From Trametes villosa (taxonomy: Eukaryota > Basidiomycota > Agaricomycetes > Polyporales > Polyporaceae), in contig PUDQ02000003.1 of the NCBI GenBank assembly GCA_002964805.2, positions 3,472,001 through 3,536,000 on the forward strand: a DNA stretch of 64,000 bases. Reading direction: 5' to 3'. This document shows positions 36,801 through 48,450 of the stretch, piece after piece (within the stretch, counting starts at the first letter, position 1; every line of letters starts with the position of its first letter). Made by a program: the position numbers and the translations under genes. The notes under the pieces are model-generated. The model was not told where the DNA came from. It saw only the letters and a list, made by a program, of their open reading frames with translations, and searched no databases.

Positions 36801-37261
36801 ACTCCTCCATCCTGGCAGCTCATGTGCAGCTGACCTGGAGTGGGTCAATACGAACGTAAGAAGTGCGCCTATGTCGCGAAATACAATGATCACATACCTT
36901 GTTGTGAAACGGGCAGTAAAAACGTCCCGTCTTAGACGCGCTGAGAACTCTTACTGGCAGTGAATCATTCCACCAACTTCCCGGGGTCGATGACGAACGT
37001 CTTGCAGTAGTATTTGAGACGAGGAGAACCATCCTACTCAGACTCCGACGGCCAAGGAAGTTGAAGATTCCTTGCAGCGTCGCACCGTGGTAGTCTCGTG
37101 GCAGGCCGACCATGCACGAGGGGATATGAGGTGCCGAAGAGAATGCCACTCACCGCGAGGATGACCACCATACTCGATGAGCAAGACCTGCTGCTACTCC
37201 GCCAGCGCATCGAAGGGGTGTTATGAGCGAATAGTGTAGACACGAGACGTGTGGGTGTACA
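33880..37261. other. Long gene-free stretch (3.4 kb)
   Basis: It starts with the promoter of the 670 aa gene. Several open frames exist (34811-35602 plus, 36071-36433 minus, 36076-36291 plus), but opposing frames are equally open, composition is noisy and none resembles a known family. The 36076 frame is cysteine-rich (LSCDLCEPHLG, CSACVLKDCY), which I could not support as a gene. Confidence 0.45.
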
Positions 37262-37899
37262 TTAGAAGGGAAGCTTGGAATACGATACTGCCCGGGCAGG
37301 GCTGACGGGGCTCGGCGTCTTGCGCTTGTACGTCTGCATGTACGATGGTCAGTGAGTACCGCTCGCGTGCACGGCAGGCCGACGCGGGCACGCACCGTCT
37401 TGAAGCGGTCTATGCGCTCCTTCATGTCCTTCATGAGCATGTTGCGCTTCCAGGTGCGCTTCTCGACCGTGCGCTCCCACTTGTGGCCCTTGAACATCCG
37501 CTTCCTGCCCGCGTACAGGCGGTTCCCGACGTCCGCGCCCTTCACCTCCTTCTCCTTCAGCTCGCCGTCCCACTCGATCGCAGCCGTCCACCACTTCGCC
37601 TGCTCCGCTGCCTCGGGGGTCTGCGCGGATGTTGACGCACTTTCCAGAGTCTTCGCGGGCAGCTTGGGCCCTGGCGGCAATAGATGCAGCAACCCGCTAG
37701 CACGCGCGTTCTTTACGAGCTCAGCTTGTCGCCTCAGCGAGTACTTCGGCGGCGCCCATCGGCCAGACTCGGGGTTTTTGTGGGGGAGGAAGGGGTTCAG
37801 GATCTTTGGCCGCGCATTCGAGAGCTGCGGGTCGGCCTTGAGGATGGGCGCGAGCTCGCGGATCCGGAACTGCTTCACTGCCTGCAGCGCCGCCGACAT
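37262..37899 (-). CDS. Mitochondrial large-subunit ribosomal protein mL59 (MRPL25 family)
   Basis: Structural component of the mitochondrial 54S ribosomal subunit in fungi. Two exons (37899-37396 and 37333-37262) give 191 aa, in frame. The start MSAALQAVKQFRIRELAP opens the conserved N-terminus. The family core is visible as NPFLPHKNPESGRWAPPKYS followed by LRRQAELVKNARA. The second half is basic (RKRMFKGHKWERTVEKRTWK) and the short last exon adds a basic tail ending YSKLPF. The gene is divergent from SEC62, with 349 bases between the two ATGs, so they may share a promoter. The upstream in-frame frame to 38070 is judged untranslated because homology begins at this ATG. Confidence 0.85.
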
Positions 37900-38248
37900 G
37901 AAAAGCGAAGATGCTCGAGGACAGCGGGGGCGAAAGCGAGGGCGACGAGAGCGAGACGGGCGACGGCGTGCTGGACTTGGGACAAACTCGAATGAGGCGC
38001 CGGGGATTGGTGGCGTTACATAAGCGACGCGCGGTCCCGATATGGGCGGCCAGCCAGCAGTCAGCCTCACTCAAGCAGACCGCCAGCTCAACGCGCCCCG
38101 TCTCCCTCTCTCTCCTTCATCCCCCCCGCCGCCTCTCGGACTCTACTGGACATTTACTAATTAGCGGCTATAGCTAGTGCGTATGAGTTTGTGCGTGCGC
38201 GTGCAGCGTACATGAGCTAACGGGAATAAACCAACCAGGTCACTCCCG
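37900..38248. promoter_or_regulatory. Divergent promoter region mL59 / SEC62
   Basis: 349 bases separate the two start codons. A C/T-rich stretch (near 38100-38150) faces SEC62. No specific binding site is claimed. Confidence 0.5.
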
Positions 38249-39187
38249 ATGGAGCAGCAGTCCAAGGCGCCGCAGGACATCCGGAATGTCGTGAACTTCC
38301 TGCGAAGCAGCAGCGCGGGGATGAAGATCAGAGTGGGCGTGCTCAACGGAAAGCGCGTCGACTATTTCAAGGGTGCGTCCCGCGCCGCGTTCTCCGTCTA
38401 TCCCGGACACGTATTGAACCAGCCCCCGCCCCCGCACAGGCAAGGGTGCCGTGAAGGCCCTGCTCTCCCCCGCATACCAGAAGCTCAAGAACGTCCCGAA
38501 GGTCGCGGATGAGCAGGAAGCGCAGCAGCTCCTGCTCACCGTCATCCCCTATGCCTTCTTCCTCCGCGTCGAGCGCGGCGCGCCGACCGGCACGTCCTCG
38601 GGCTCGCCCAAGCAGCTCCAGATCACGCAGATGCAGACGTTCGTGCCCACGGACTACTACGCGTGGTTCTACGAGGGCTCGCAGTGGACGACGTACCTCG
38701 GCGGCGTGGCCATGGTCGCGATCATGCTCGCGGGCGTCATGTTCCCGCTCTGGCCGCCCATCATGCGCCTCGGCGTGTGGTACCTCTCGATCGGCGTGCT
38801 CGGCCTCATCGGCCTCTTCTTCGCGCTCGCGGTTGTGCGCCTCATTTTCTACATCATCACCGTCATCGTCGCCTCGCCAGGCATCTGGATATTCCCCAAG
38901 CTGTTCGCAGACGTTGGATTCGTGAGTACCTGTTGCCACTCGTTGCCTGCACGCAGGGTACTAAAGCAGGAGTTACGCGACAGGTGGAGTCGTTTATCCC
39001 GCTATGGGAGTGGGACCTGCCCAAGAAGAAGGGCAAGAAGAGGCGGTCGGAGAAGGGCAAGGAGGCGGCGTCCGGCAGCGTGTCGCCCGTCCCTTCCGCG
39101 CGCATAGAGGAGGTCCAGGACTCGGGCAGTTCACGGCCAGCGAGCCGCACAGCAGCGCGCGTCGAGGAGGTCCCAGACGAGGACTGA
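38249..39187 (+). CDS. SEC62: SEC62, post-translational protein translocation subunit of the ER
   Basis: Part of the Sec62/63 complex that feeds precursors to the Sec61 channel in the ER membrane. Three exons (38249-38372, 38440-38921, 38984-39187) give 269 aa. The N-terminal cytosolic domain has DIRNVVNFLRSSSAGMKIR and RVDYFKGKGAVKALLSP, both typical. Two membrane spans lie at about 127-147 and 153-186, joined by the short lumenal loop FPLWPPIMRLGVWYLS. The C-terminal tail is lysine-rich (LPKKKGKKRRSEKGK), as in fungal Sec62. It diverges from mL59. A broken inverted copy of its 3' half lies 0.8 kb downstream. Confidence 0.95.
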
Positions 39188-39280
39188 GGACCGCGAGCGC
39201 GCCGGCGCGGGTGGTGAGGGCTGTATTACGCTGTATCTATGTGCCTGGGCCTGCTATTCTTCTGTTGGGATATAATACAC
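38601..39280 (+). repeat. Source arm of the SEC62 inverted duplication
   Basis: From GGCTCGCCCAAGCAG in SEC62 exon 2 through the stop codon to TGGGATATAATA in the 3' flank, this segment matches the reverse complement of 39925-40608, including the second intron's position. Confidence 0.85.
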
Positions 39281-39924
39281 CATATTGAGGCAACCGGTAT
39301 CACCAAGTTGACCGGGCGGTGTGCCGGACTCTTGATGTGCCCGAACTTCTATTGGGGGTTCGCCCACAGTGCGGTCATCCATATTGTTACGCTATGCGAT
39401 ACTCATAAATGCATTGAGCGGCGATACTGTAGAATGCCAGATTCCGGGAATGCCAGCAATTGCTCGTGCTACAATTTGTGGTATGCATGCAGTAAGCCCT
39501 CAACTGTATCCCATGACTACAGCACGCCCGGACGTATCCGTACCGCGAGTCCCCTACATACATGATTATTTTGCTACATTGCTTGCATAACGCGCGCGTC
39601 CGAGGAGTCGGAGTGGCGCGCGTGCATCGGCCTTCAGCGCGCTGCATGCCTCCTATGCGCGTTGCTGTGGCGCGATATACAAGGCCGCGCGTGAGCGCTC
39701 GTGAGCCTCCGTCGCCCGCTGCATGCCCTCGGCGCGCGCCTTGCAGCGCGCGCAAGCCCGAGACGGTGAACTAGTAGGGCCCATGGATTCGAGCCAGGAA
39801 TCAACCGTATACTACGAACGCTGCAGCGCGATATTGACGCTGCAGTGCCTTTCAGCCGTCCATAGACAATGCATCCACTTTGCTGATGACAACACACAAG
39901 GCGGCCTGGCAGCCGACATGACGC

Positions 39925-40608
39925 GAATTATATCCCAGTAGAAGAATTGCAGGCCCAGGGCACATAGATACAGCGTAACATAGCCCTCACCACCAACGCC
40001 GGCGCGCCGCTCGCCGCACTCGGTCCTCGTCTAGGATCTCCTTGACGCGTACTGTCGTGCGGCTCGCTGGCCGCGAGCTGCCCGAGTCCTGCACCTCCTC
40101 TATGCGCGCGGAAGGAACGGGCGACACGCTGCCGGACGCCGCCCCCTTGCCCTTTTTCGAGCGCCTCTTCTTGCCCTTCTTCTTGGGCAAGTTCCACTCC
40201 CATAGCGGGATAAACGCCTCCATCTGTAGCGCAGCTCGGGCGTTAGCACCGTATGTGTGTGTCAATGGGCAAGAACAGGTACTCACGAATCCGACGTCTG
40301 CGAACAGCTCAGGAAATATTAAGATGGCTGGCGAGGCGACGATGAAGGTGATGATGTAGAAGAAGAGGCGGACGACGGCGAGCGCGTAGAAGAAGCCGAT
40401 GAGGCCGAGGACGCCGATCGAGAGGTACCACACGCCGAGGCGCATGATGGGCGGCCAGAGCGGGAACATGACGCCCGCGAGCATGATCGCGACCATGGCC
40501 ACGCCGCCGAGGTACGTCGTCCACTGCGAGCCCTCGTAGAACCACGCGTAGTAGTCCGTGGGCACGAACGTCTGCATCTGCGTGATCTGGAGCTGTTTCG
40601 GCGAGCCC
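39925..40608 (-). repeat. Duplicate arm of the SEC62 inverted duplication
   Basis: Reverse complement of 38601-39280 with scattered substitutions and small indels. About 640 bases of unrelated spacer lie between the arms. Confidence 0.85.
39987..40608 (-). pseudogene. Truncated SEC62 copy (3' half only)
   Basis: The copy begins at GSPKQLQITQMQ, so the whole N-terminal domain (about the first 95 residues) is missing. Both membrane spans and the lysine-rich tail remain open, and the intron between ADVGF and MEAFIPLW keeps GTGAGT and CTACAG. The original TGA stop is CGA here, so the frame runs on a few codons to ...RRRWW. Upstream DNA is unrelated and offers an accidental ATG. It lacks the domain that binds Sec63 in the known family, so I call it a pseudogene, though translation of a short membrane protein cannot be excluded. 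Confidence 0.75.
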
Positions 40609-40857
40609 ATGGCAGAGACGAGGTTAGTCGCTTTGACTTGTGCCGCGTCAACATGCTCGGCATGGCCAGAGTCTGCATGAGCATCCGCTGGGTACAACAC
40701 GCTGAGATGCACTCAAGGAGGACATATGAGAAATCACTAACGGGATACCCTTCTCATTGAGTGGAAGGCCTGTCGGACGGCTTCTTCCGTGGCCAAGTCC
40801 GCGCTCGTCCCCGGAGCGATACCGCGTTCGATGCCGCTGACTGCAGCGCGAATGCAA

Positions 40858-43800
40858 TCAGTATTCGCGACCCTGAAATGCCAAGGACAAGGACTCACCA
40901 ACACAAGACGCGGCCCAGCAACTCCCCTGAGTAGAAGTCGAACACGTTGCGGGGTTTTGTACCTCTAGATGGCACTGCTGTGCGACCTGGCTGAATAGCG
41001 TGAGGAAGTCTGAGCCGATCCAGGCAGGTGCCACTGGAGTGACCTTTGTAGGAGTGGGGCTACGTCCGTCCACCGCCGCGCTCTGCAACCCTTGCCACGC
41101 TTTGTGGCGTTCCAAGACATTCTCAATCTCGCTCTCTTCCAGGTTGTCTTCCTTCCCTCCCAAGCCGAGTTTCTGCTGTTTAAGATCGAGGGGATTCATG
41201 CCTTGATTTCTGTCGCTCGCCCCCCCATCCAGTGGTACAGAGATGGCCTGCGAAAGCGAGGTTAATCAGGGCGTAGTCCGGGGTAGCGCGTGGACGCTAC
41301 TGAAAACGGTTATAGAAGGAAAGAGAGTCACATTGTTGCATGTAGCAGCCTGATCGTGCGCTGGAAGCATCCCGACTGTTGTGTAGCTCGTGAGCATCGA
41401 TCGAAATCCCGCAAACCGGAGACTTACCACCGTTCGCATCAACGAACACCTCCGGATAGTCGACATGGAGTGACTCGGCGACGTTCAGAGGTAGTTCCTG
41501 TAACGGGACAGCTCCTGCTGAGTCCCATAGATGAGCATTTAGATCAGTGGTTGGCTCGCTCACAGTATACAGCGTTGTCAGATCCTCGTCGGATACAAGA
41601 GCACATGTCACCCCATCACGCTGGACCGATATTCGGGGTCAGCATAAAATCCAGAGTGGGACTGGCTCAGGCTGACCTGAAGTATGTGGTCGAGCAAATC
41701 GTTCATTGGGTCGTAAGCCACCTATTCAATGAATCAAGAGTCAGGCCCACAACAACTGGCATAGAGCGCCTGACGTGACCTGTCCCTTTCCCGGCACTTC
41801 CTCGACTTCTGGACCGGAGGTGCCGTATCCGGTCTCTGTTTGGATAGAACGCAATGACCGATCCCAGGTCGCAAAAGAAGACTCCACGACCGCGTTCAGA
41901 GCAGAGGCAGCTTCGGATTCAAAGGTGGAGTGTGCTACAGAAAACCTGAGCGCCGTAGGATGCTGCGAGTATGATGAGGGCAGTGTGGCCCACCCGGAGA
42001 GAACCAACCGGTCTGCGCTCGTGGGGCTGTGGAATAAGATATCCTCCTGCTGCCCAGCATGAGTGCGCGGTGTCAGGCTGATGGAAGGGTGGCCCTGGTC
42101 GACCTGCGCAGGCGCGGGAGTCGGGGGATAGTGAAAGCTAGTGTCCGATCCCGTGGGTGAGGGGAGGCCGTGATACGCTATTCTTGTGCCCATTCCCGAG
42201 AACTGTGGCAAACTTGAGCACTGAGCGCTGGGAGGACTTGCGTTGGACGTGCTCTGAACCTGTCCTGAGCTAGGACCTTGCTCTCGAACGTCTCCGTGTA
42301 TATACGCATGCCCGGACGACGGATCCGAATGCGAATCAGGGGACGCGTCGATCATGCTCAACCTCCGGCGTAGGTCGCGATGCTGGTTGAAGTCGGTCAT
42401 CTGCCGAATCTCATGCTTCCTGAGCCTCGGGCGCCTCTCGGGCTCCATGTATTCTGGAGGGGCCCCGCGGAGTTGATCAGGGCCAACGTTGCAGAGAAAA
42501 GAGAAAGAGAGAGCACTCACCCGGGTCGGACGTGGGAGCGGAAGGTTCACTATCATCGCTATCATCCAGGTACTCGTAAGGAGAGTGCGACTCGGATGGA
42601 GTCAAGCCAAGCTACAACGGTACGCCATGCGAAACGCCGAGGGTGTTGATCTGAGTCAGATGCAATGTTCGCGCTACAGCCAGTATGAGCTGCAAAAGCA
42701 CTCACAGTAGGCCTTGAGCGTATCGCACTGATGTGTTCTTCTGTTCGGTTGCTTGTTGGCTCTTGTTTCGAACTGGCCTTGGACCCTTCAATACTCCTCA
42801 TAGGCTGATTGGGGGCTGCGGCGGCACTCTGCATGTGCGCCGCAGTTGCGTCACACGGGCTGCCATCGGTCGCATCCAATGCATTGAGCTCCCGGCCAGG
42901 ATCCAAAGCACCGCGTGTTGACGGCCTTGTCGAGGGCGGTTGGGCGAACTGGCTGTGATCGACGCCTGGCCTGGACAGCAACGCTTTGTCCGAGACCTGT
43001 GGCGCGCTAGGCCGTCCTGAATCATCGTGGGGAGGTGGGCCATCCACTGGGTCAGCTGCCGCCTTTAGGACACTGGGCCCGAACCACACCCGTCTCTTGA
43101 ATCTGTAGTAGTGTAGGAAGACGCACTGGTCGAACTTCGGCGAATCGTCTTCTTGGGTTGTCCCAGGCGACGGCCCCTTGTCTCCACCAGGGATGATAGG
43201 TCCCGTCCGATGCTCGATTGACATGTATACTCGCTTGCTAGCCGCGACGGTGAACGCAGCGTTCGCGACCGCGCCGAAATTGCCAGAGAATTCTATCTCC
43301 CCGTCTTTAGCGCTGTGTGTCGCCGCGGCCACCGCCCATCCCCCAGTCTTGACCCAACCGCGGACGAAGATTAGGTCCTCCTCACGAATGTCGAGAAGGC
43401 AGACGTCCCGCGCGAACTGATACCAGCGCGGATGGTTGTGTAGAATGTATTGGGTGAGCGTGCGGCAAGGCAGGAGGACCTCGCGATTCCCTTCATGTTT
43501 GAGGACGAGGACGGCTCCTTGCTCGTCTGCGCACTTGAAACGCATCCCCCCGCTCGCGTTTGTATTCACGGACCTGTATGCGCGTCAGCAATGTATAAGG
43601 CGCCAGTTGATACCCGGAATATGTCACAAGGATCCTTGTACGTTCGTAACGAGAACGCTCCTGCTACAAAGAGGGCCTGGAGCGAGCGCATGCTGGCGTC
43701 GTTGGTGTAGATGCGGCGGGTAGGAGAACGGGACGTAGCCCTCCGGTACTCCGCAGTTCTTGTTGACGGGATGGTCCTTGGGAAGGGTCGCATTGAAAAT

Positions 43801-43941
43801 ACGATAGAATCCTCCGTTAAAGATGTGGCCGACATCACCAATGAGCACCTCCCCCGCGTCGGTTGGCTCTGGTTCCCATAGCGGGTGTCCATGGCCTCGC
43901 TGCCAGAGGAGCTTTGTGTATACTTCGCAGGCGGTCTCCAT
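40858..43941 (-). CDS. Agaricomycete-specific protein of unknown function, 3' end uncertain
   Basis: Exons 43941-43628, 43573-42706, 42611-42521, 42453-41780, 41721-41677 and 41620-41428 join in phase. The N-terminus (KLLWQRGHGHPLWEPEP, EVLIGDVGHIFNGGFYRIFN, HALAPGPLCSRSV, HPRWYQFARDVCL) is the hallmark of a large mushroom family of unknown role. The middle is Ser/Pro-rich. The last part is unsure: joining 41428 to 41247 gives a stop at 41180, yet the frame from the ATG at 41199 to 40858 (MNPLDLKQQKLGLGGKEDN) looks coding, and beyond it a different frame reads NVFDFYSGELLGRVLCW. Either the last introns are misread or the 3' end has a small frame-breaking change. No catalytic motif is recognised. 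Confidence 0.75.
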
Positions 43942-44541
43942 GGTCGAGAGATGAAGGTGGGTAGGGGATGCACGTCGTTGCACGATAGGACCTACCGGTT
44001 TATGTATGCCCTCCTCCGAGGACGCTCAAAGGCTGTACCGCTCCCATGCAGAAGGCCTCATGCATCGCCTGGGTAAAGGATACATGGACGCATGATCTTA
44101 GGTTCAGTCAGAACGCGCAGGAAGAGCATGAGATTGGTTCGGTGCCTATTGAGAGTTTCACAGCATCCCGGGAAACAGCGCGGGGTGGGAGAATCGTGCG
44201 GTGCATCGCGATTTGCCCGTCGGGTGCGGTAGCATGGCCGCCCAGCCTGGTGCCTAGACATGAGCTGGTCTCAATCCATTCAGGAGGAAAGCAGACGAGA
44301 GGATCGATGTACTTAGTGGAAAGGTTTTCATAATGATGTAGCCCCGACTCGGCAAAGATATATGCGCTCACGGGATCGTGGCCTAATCTGGGCGCTCGCC
44401 TCGCTGCCTCTGAGTCTGAGCGCCTAGGCTGTTCGTCCGTCCCACCTTTCCGGACACGACCACACTGCCCGCTCTCGCATTGTCCCCGACATCCACGGTC
44501 GTCATTGTGATTAAAGCGCGCTGTACCATAACCAAGAAAGT
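43942..44541. promoter_or_regulatory. Divergent promoter region between the family gene and the DUF7918 gene
   Basis: 600 bases between two opposite start codons. An in-frame ATG at 43983 could extend the left gene by 14 codons. No specific site is recognised. Confidence 0.4.
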
Positions 44542-45833
44542 ATGCTACATCGTGGGTACGAAGTCTGGATCAGTACCGTCGACGGCCAACGGATCCCGGA
44601 GTACAACATGGAGTTGGAGGGTGCGGACGGGAAGACGGTGGCATGTTATATACCAAGCGAAAGCGGTCAGGTGAGTTTTACGAGTATGTATATGCTGATC
44701 ATGTTTTAAAGAAAGGGCTGACGACAACTGGGGTTCACTAGCGTTTTATCATAAACTGGCGCGATCACAACGGCCAGCACCGGACGAGCTTCAAATGTAT
44801 CTTGGACGGCAAATGGGCCGGAGCCACTGCAAGCAGCCCAGATCACGCAGGGAGCCGCATGGGCCTGCGTACAACAGCAGACCCGAACAGTTACAGTCCG
44901 TATCAATTTGCGGACCTACGCACGACCGGTGAGTATTCTCCGCCTGGCCTGGTCCTCAGCCCTTCCGAGCCGCTGTCTGGGCCTGTCTGACCCGTTCTCT
45001 GTTAATGGATGCTTGGCAGACGACGAAAATGCGCTATGGGCTACCGGCGCAGCCTCCCTGGAAAAGGTGGGCACGATCGAAGTGCGCGCCGTGCGAATCC
45101 AAGCGCAGACGCGTGTCTTGCCGTACAAGCCCTGTAGTTTCCGCGGCGTGGATGCGGTGCACGAGCGTAGCAAGAAGCTCGGTGCTCATTGCGCAACGTA
45201 CGTCCCGATAGTGGTCATTGCCTAGACGCTGCGACGCACCACTCGCTAACGACTCGTATATTGACCAGCCTCGGAAGAGCAGTGGTTCGGGGCAAGCCAC
45301 ACGCACAATGCATGTCTGTACCACTAGACCCTCGTGAGGGTGCATATGCCACCTTCGTTTTCCGATACAGGCCACAAGGTGCGTTCCTCATAACCTGGTG
45401 TTCCCGGTGGGCTATCTCATTTAAGTTGTCGGTTTCGTATCGTGCGACAGCCCTCCTTCAGGCGCAGGACATAATGCCCCCCGCGAAGCCGGCACACAAC
45501 GCCAGTCCTGGTGTTCAGAAGGGTAAAGCGCGTGCTTCCGCCAACGACATATGTGGTCCTTCTTCATCGCGCATCAAACGAGAGTCCTCGGGCAGAGTAA
45601 AGGCAGAACCCGGTGCTGCCTCACTCTCTCGTGTCTCTCCGATGGGTGGAGATGTGATTGAACTCTCAGACTCGGATGATGAGCGGGTGGAAGTGAGCAC
45701 CGGTTTTTCATTGATGTCTTTGCGTCGGCTTGACCTAGTACCCTCGCAGCGCAAGCCACGGATCAAACCTGAACGGGTCAAGCTGGTTAAGGCGGATCCA
45801 GACGACGTGATAGACCTCACGCTCGACGGCTGA
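44542..45833 (+). CDS. DUF7918-type protein with SUMO-interacting-like motifs
   Basis: Five exons (44542-44670, 44742-44928, 45020-45197, 45269-45378, 45451-45833) give 328 aa in frame. The N-terminal 200 residues match the mushroom DUF7918 pattern: GYEVWISTVDGQRIPEY, then CYIPSESGQRFIINWRDH, CILDGKWAGA and a conserved FVFRYRP end. The C-terminal quarter is disordered and charged and carries two hydrophobic-acidic cores, DVIELSDSDDE and DVIDLTLDG, that look like SUMO-interacting motifs. Several lysines sit in K-x-E settings (IKRES, VKAEP, IKPER). A nuclear, SUMO-linked role is inference. There is no signal peptide. Confidence 0.85.
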
Positions 45834-46166
45834 GCGCAGAGGTCTCTTGGCAGACAGCGCAAGCCTGTGGCCGCGTGCGGAGGGTGAACGCATGCGCGAT
45901 GCTCACATTACTGTATATCATCTTGTTACTCTATTCACATCTGTTATGCTCCACTCACAATATCCACTTCTAATGTGATCTTGTTGCTCTTCCGCGACCC
46001 AGGACCCGGAACTCGAAGGAAGGGAGGCAACTCGCTTACAGCGCAGCGTACTACAAACAGGTGGTACAGCGTTTTACATATTCACAAAGTCTCAGCAAAG
46101 TACCGCACGACCACCTCGGCTCGACCATCGTCCTTTTCCTCAACACCTCGCTTCCAGAATCACCGC
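45834..46166. other. Convergent intergenic region
   Basis: 3' flanks of the DUF7918 and 7-TM genes, with AT-rich stretches. Nothing else is seen. Confidence 0.5.
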
Positions 46167-47407
46167 TCATACAGCGACTGCACGCTCGCTCGAGTCGAAG
46201 TCGTCGAAGGCCTTCATCTCGAGGTACTCCGCATCGGCCCCGAGGGTTGGCCCGCTCTCCTCTGTCGCGCCACCGAACGAGTGCGTCAAGAGCCCTGGGT
46301 GCGCGGACCCAGGCGTCTCCCAGCTGACGTGCGTCAGCGGGGGCAGCGGTGCGCCTGCCTGTACGTCGCGCGTCGTGTAGTCGCTCGAGATCCCGAGCGC
46401 GACACGGATAACGATCAGCGTCGGTGCGATACCCTGTTGCACACACACCCCACCGTCAGCACCACTCTGCCACACACTCAGCGCCCGCGCGACTCACGTA
46501 GATCTGCACGGCGATGACCGCGGCGACGGCCTGCGCGGGGTGGCTGAGCGCGAAGAGGACGACGAGGACGAGCTGCGCGGCGAGGTAGAGCGCGCCGCTC
46601 TCGACGATGATCGCGACCGCGTGCTGCGCCGCGCGCGCGGTGCCCGGCAGGCGCGGGTCTGCCGCGCGCACGGTGTGCCAGAGGCGCGCGGCGATGAGCG
46701 TGCTCGCGAGCGCGTTCGTCGCGAGCGGGAGCGCGTACCCCGCGAGCCCGAGCGGGACGAGCGCCGCGGGCGCGACGGGCGCGGTCGGGTCAAGCGTGAG
46801 CACGAGGTGGATGACGCCCATGATGCATGCTGGGTGTGCCCGCGGTTAGGGGGGAGAGCGAGAGTGGGGCAGGGTGGGGGGACGTACAGAAACCGGCGAC
46901 GGCGGTTAGGAGCGGGAGGATTATGACCCAGTAGTTCCGCCCCCAGATGATCCAGCAGCGATAGAGCAGGACGATGTCTCCGAGCAGATCGCTTAGGGAG
47001 ATGAGGATGTCTGCACCGACGAGCGGCTTCGTCTCGTTCGCGAAGCCTTTCACGCCCGTGTCGCGCTGTGAGGTTCCCTCAGCTTTCCTTCCTGATAGCT
47101 GGCACGGTGGAGGGAATGCAGACGTACGATGGTGGTGACAAAGTGGTAGAACTCGAGCGCGAAGTGGGAGGTACAGGTCGCGAAGAGCGCGCAGCCAAGG
47201 ATGAGGATGGGCGTGTTCAGGCCGCGCGTGGGGGCGCGGCGGATAAGCAAAACGAGCGACGCGGTGAAAAGGACGTAGTAAATGCCTGAGTGGTGGTCTT
47301 AGTTGCCAATGCTACGCACGAGTACGGAAGAATCCTGGAGACATACCCCAGAGAACGGCCTCGCACGCGAAGCCTACCAGAGCGGCAAGGTCGTTCGAGA
47401 GGACCAT
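46167..47407 (-). CDS. Seven-transmembrane protein of the Agaricomycete type
   Basis: Five exons (47407-47347, 47285-47128, 47065-46888, 46829-46498, 46433-46167) give 331 aa. The start MVLSNDLAALVGFACEAVLW places the first span at the N-terminus. Further hydrophobic spans include IYYVLFTASLVLLI, LNTPILILGCALFATCTS, the IVLLYRCWIIWGRNYWVIIL block with the YRCWIIWG signature of this family, IMGVIHLVLTL, ALVPLGLAGYALPLAT, LAAQLVLVVLFAL and GIAPTLIVIRVALGI. The C-terminal 70 residues are cytosolic and acidic. Such proteins are abundant in mushrooms and their ligand and role are unknown. An in-frame-looking upstream ATG at 47609 would need an extra intron and was not used. Confidence 0.85.
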
Positions 47408-48450
47408 CCTGGCGGAGGCGGTGTTGAGCGCAGACTAACGAAGGTGTGGCAAACGAGTGAGTGGACCGGACACGAGGGCACCCCGCACCCTCCCCGCTAG
47501 TTTTGTATCCGGGGAGGAGACCCGCTAGGACGGCGAGCAGCATCACGAAGCCAGCGGGCAGACAGCTGCAATTGAGCGCGATGGCACGGAACGCAGGGGC
47601 GGAAGGCATGCTCTAGGCTCGGGGATGTCCCCGGCACTACGAGTGCCGTTTTGTTGCTGTGGCAGACATTGAAGGCGGAGCGCTGTCCTCCCTAACTCCC
47701 GCGACGTCTGTGCAACCTGCTTGGGAGAGATAGCGAGTCTAAGGTGGTAAGCGCACTGCTTAACGGGGTGATGGCAAAAGTGTCAACGCCGACTAGTCCC
47801 GCGTGGGCGTACCTCGCGCGCATGCAGTATACGAAAGGCAGACGCACATCCTTCGGGGACTTGCAAAAGGGGCAGCCGCTGCAAGGGATCCGCAATCCGG
47901 ACGCTTCATTCGGATCCTCAATCTCATATATCAACTCGCCACCCGTACTTGCATGTGACGAGTTTTCGGGCAGCTGGAGAAACTACCCGGGCGGTTAATG
48001 CGGTCAGCGAGATGCCAGGAAGTAGAAGACGTTGCAGGGCGCACCAGGGTCTAACGCGCACCACCGTACTAGAAAGTGGCGTGTAAGCTTCGAGCGGCTA
48101 TGGGCCCGCTGTCGAAGGCGCGGGCAGCTTCACAAGTCCATGGTATGAGCAATACATTCCGGCCTAGTGTTTGATACAACCCGACAATGCTGCGAATACA
48201 TTTAAGCCTTGGCATACTCTGTTTACAGCAATGGCCGGCGTCCCATGAGTAAGAGCGCGGGTGATGCGCGCGCGGCGTGCTGCTAATCGAGTCTTGCATG
48301 CGATCTTCGTCGTGAACGCCCCTCCCTGGTCGCGTTCCCGCAGGACATGCGTAGCGGCCTCCGTGGGCGCAGCGCGGCAGCTTGCAGGCGGTGGCAGGAT
48401 GTCGTGATATGCATACGCGGGGGGTAGCCCGTCTTGCGACTTCCTCGAGT
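47408..48450. other. Intergenic between the 7-TM gene and LSM8
   Basis: Promoter side of the 7-TM gene and 3' flank of LSM8. A minus frame at 47692-47934 contains CSGCPFCKSPKD but has no supportable gene structure. Nothing else is recognised. Confidence 0.4.

Noticed and set aside
39987..40712. Second functional SEC62 gene
   Set aside because: It lacks the N-terminal domain, the stop has changed, and upstream sequence is unrelated; an inverted partial duplication explains it.
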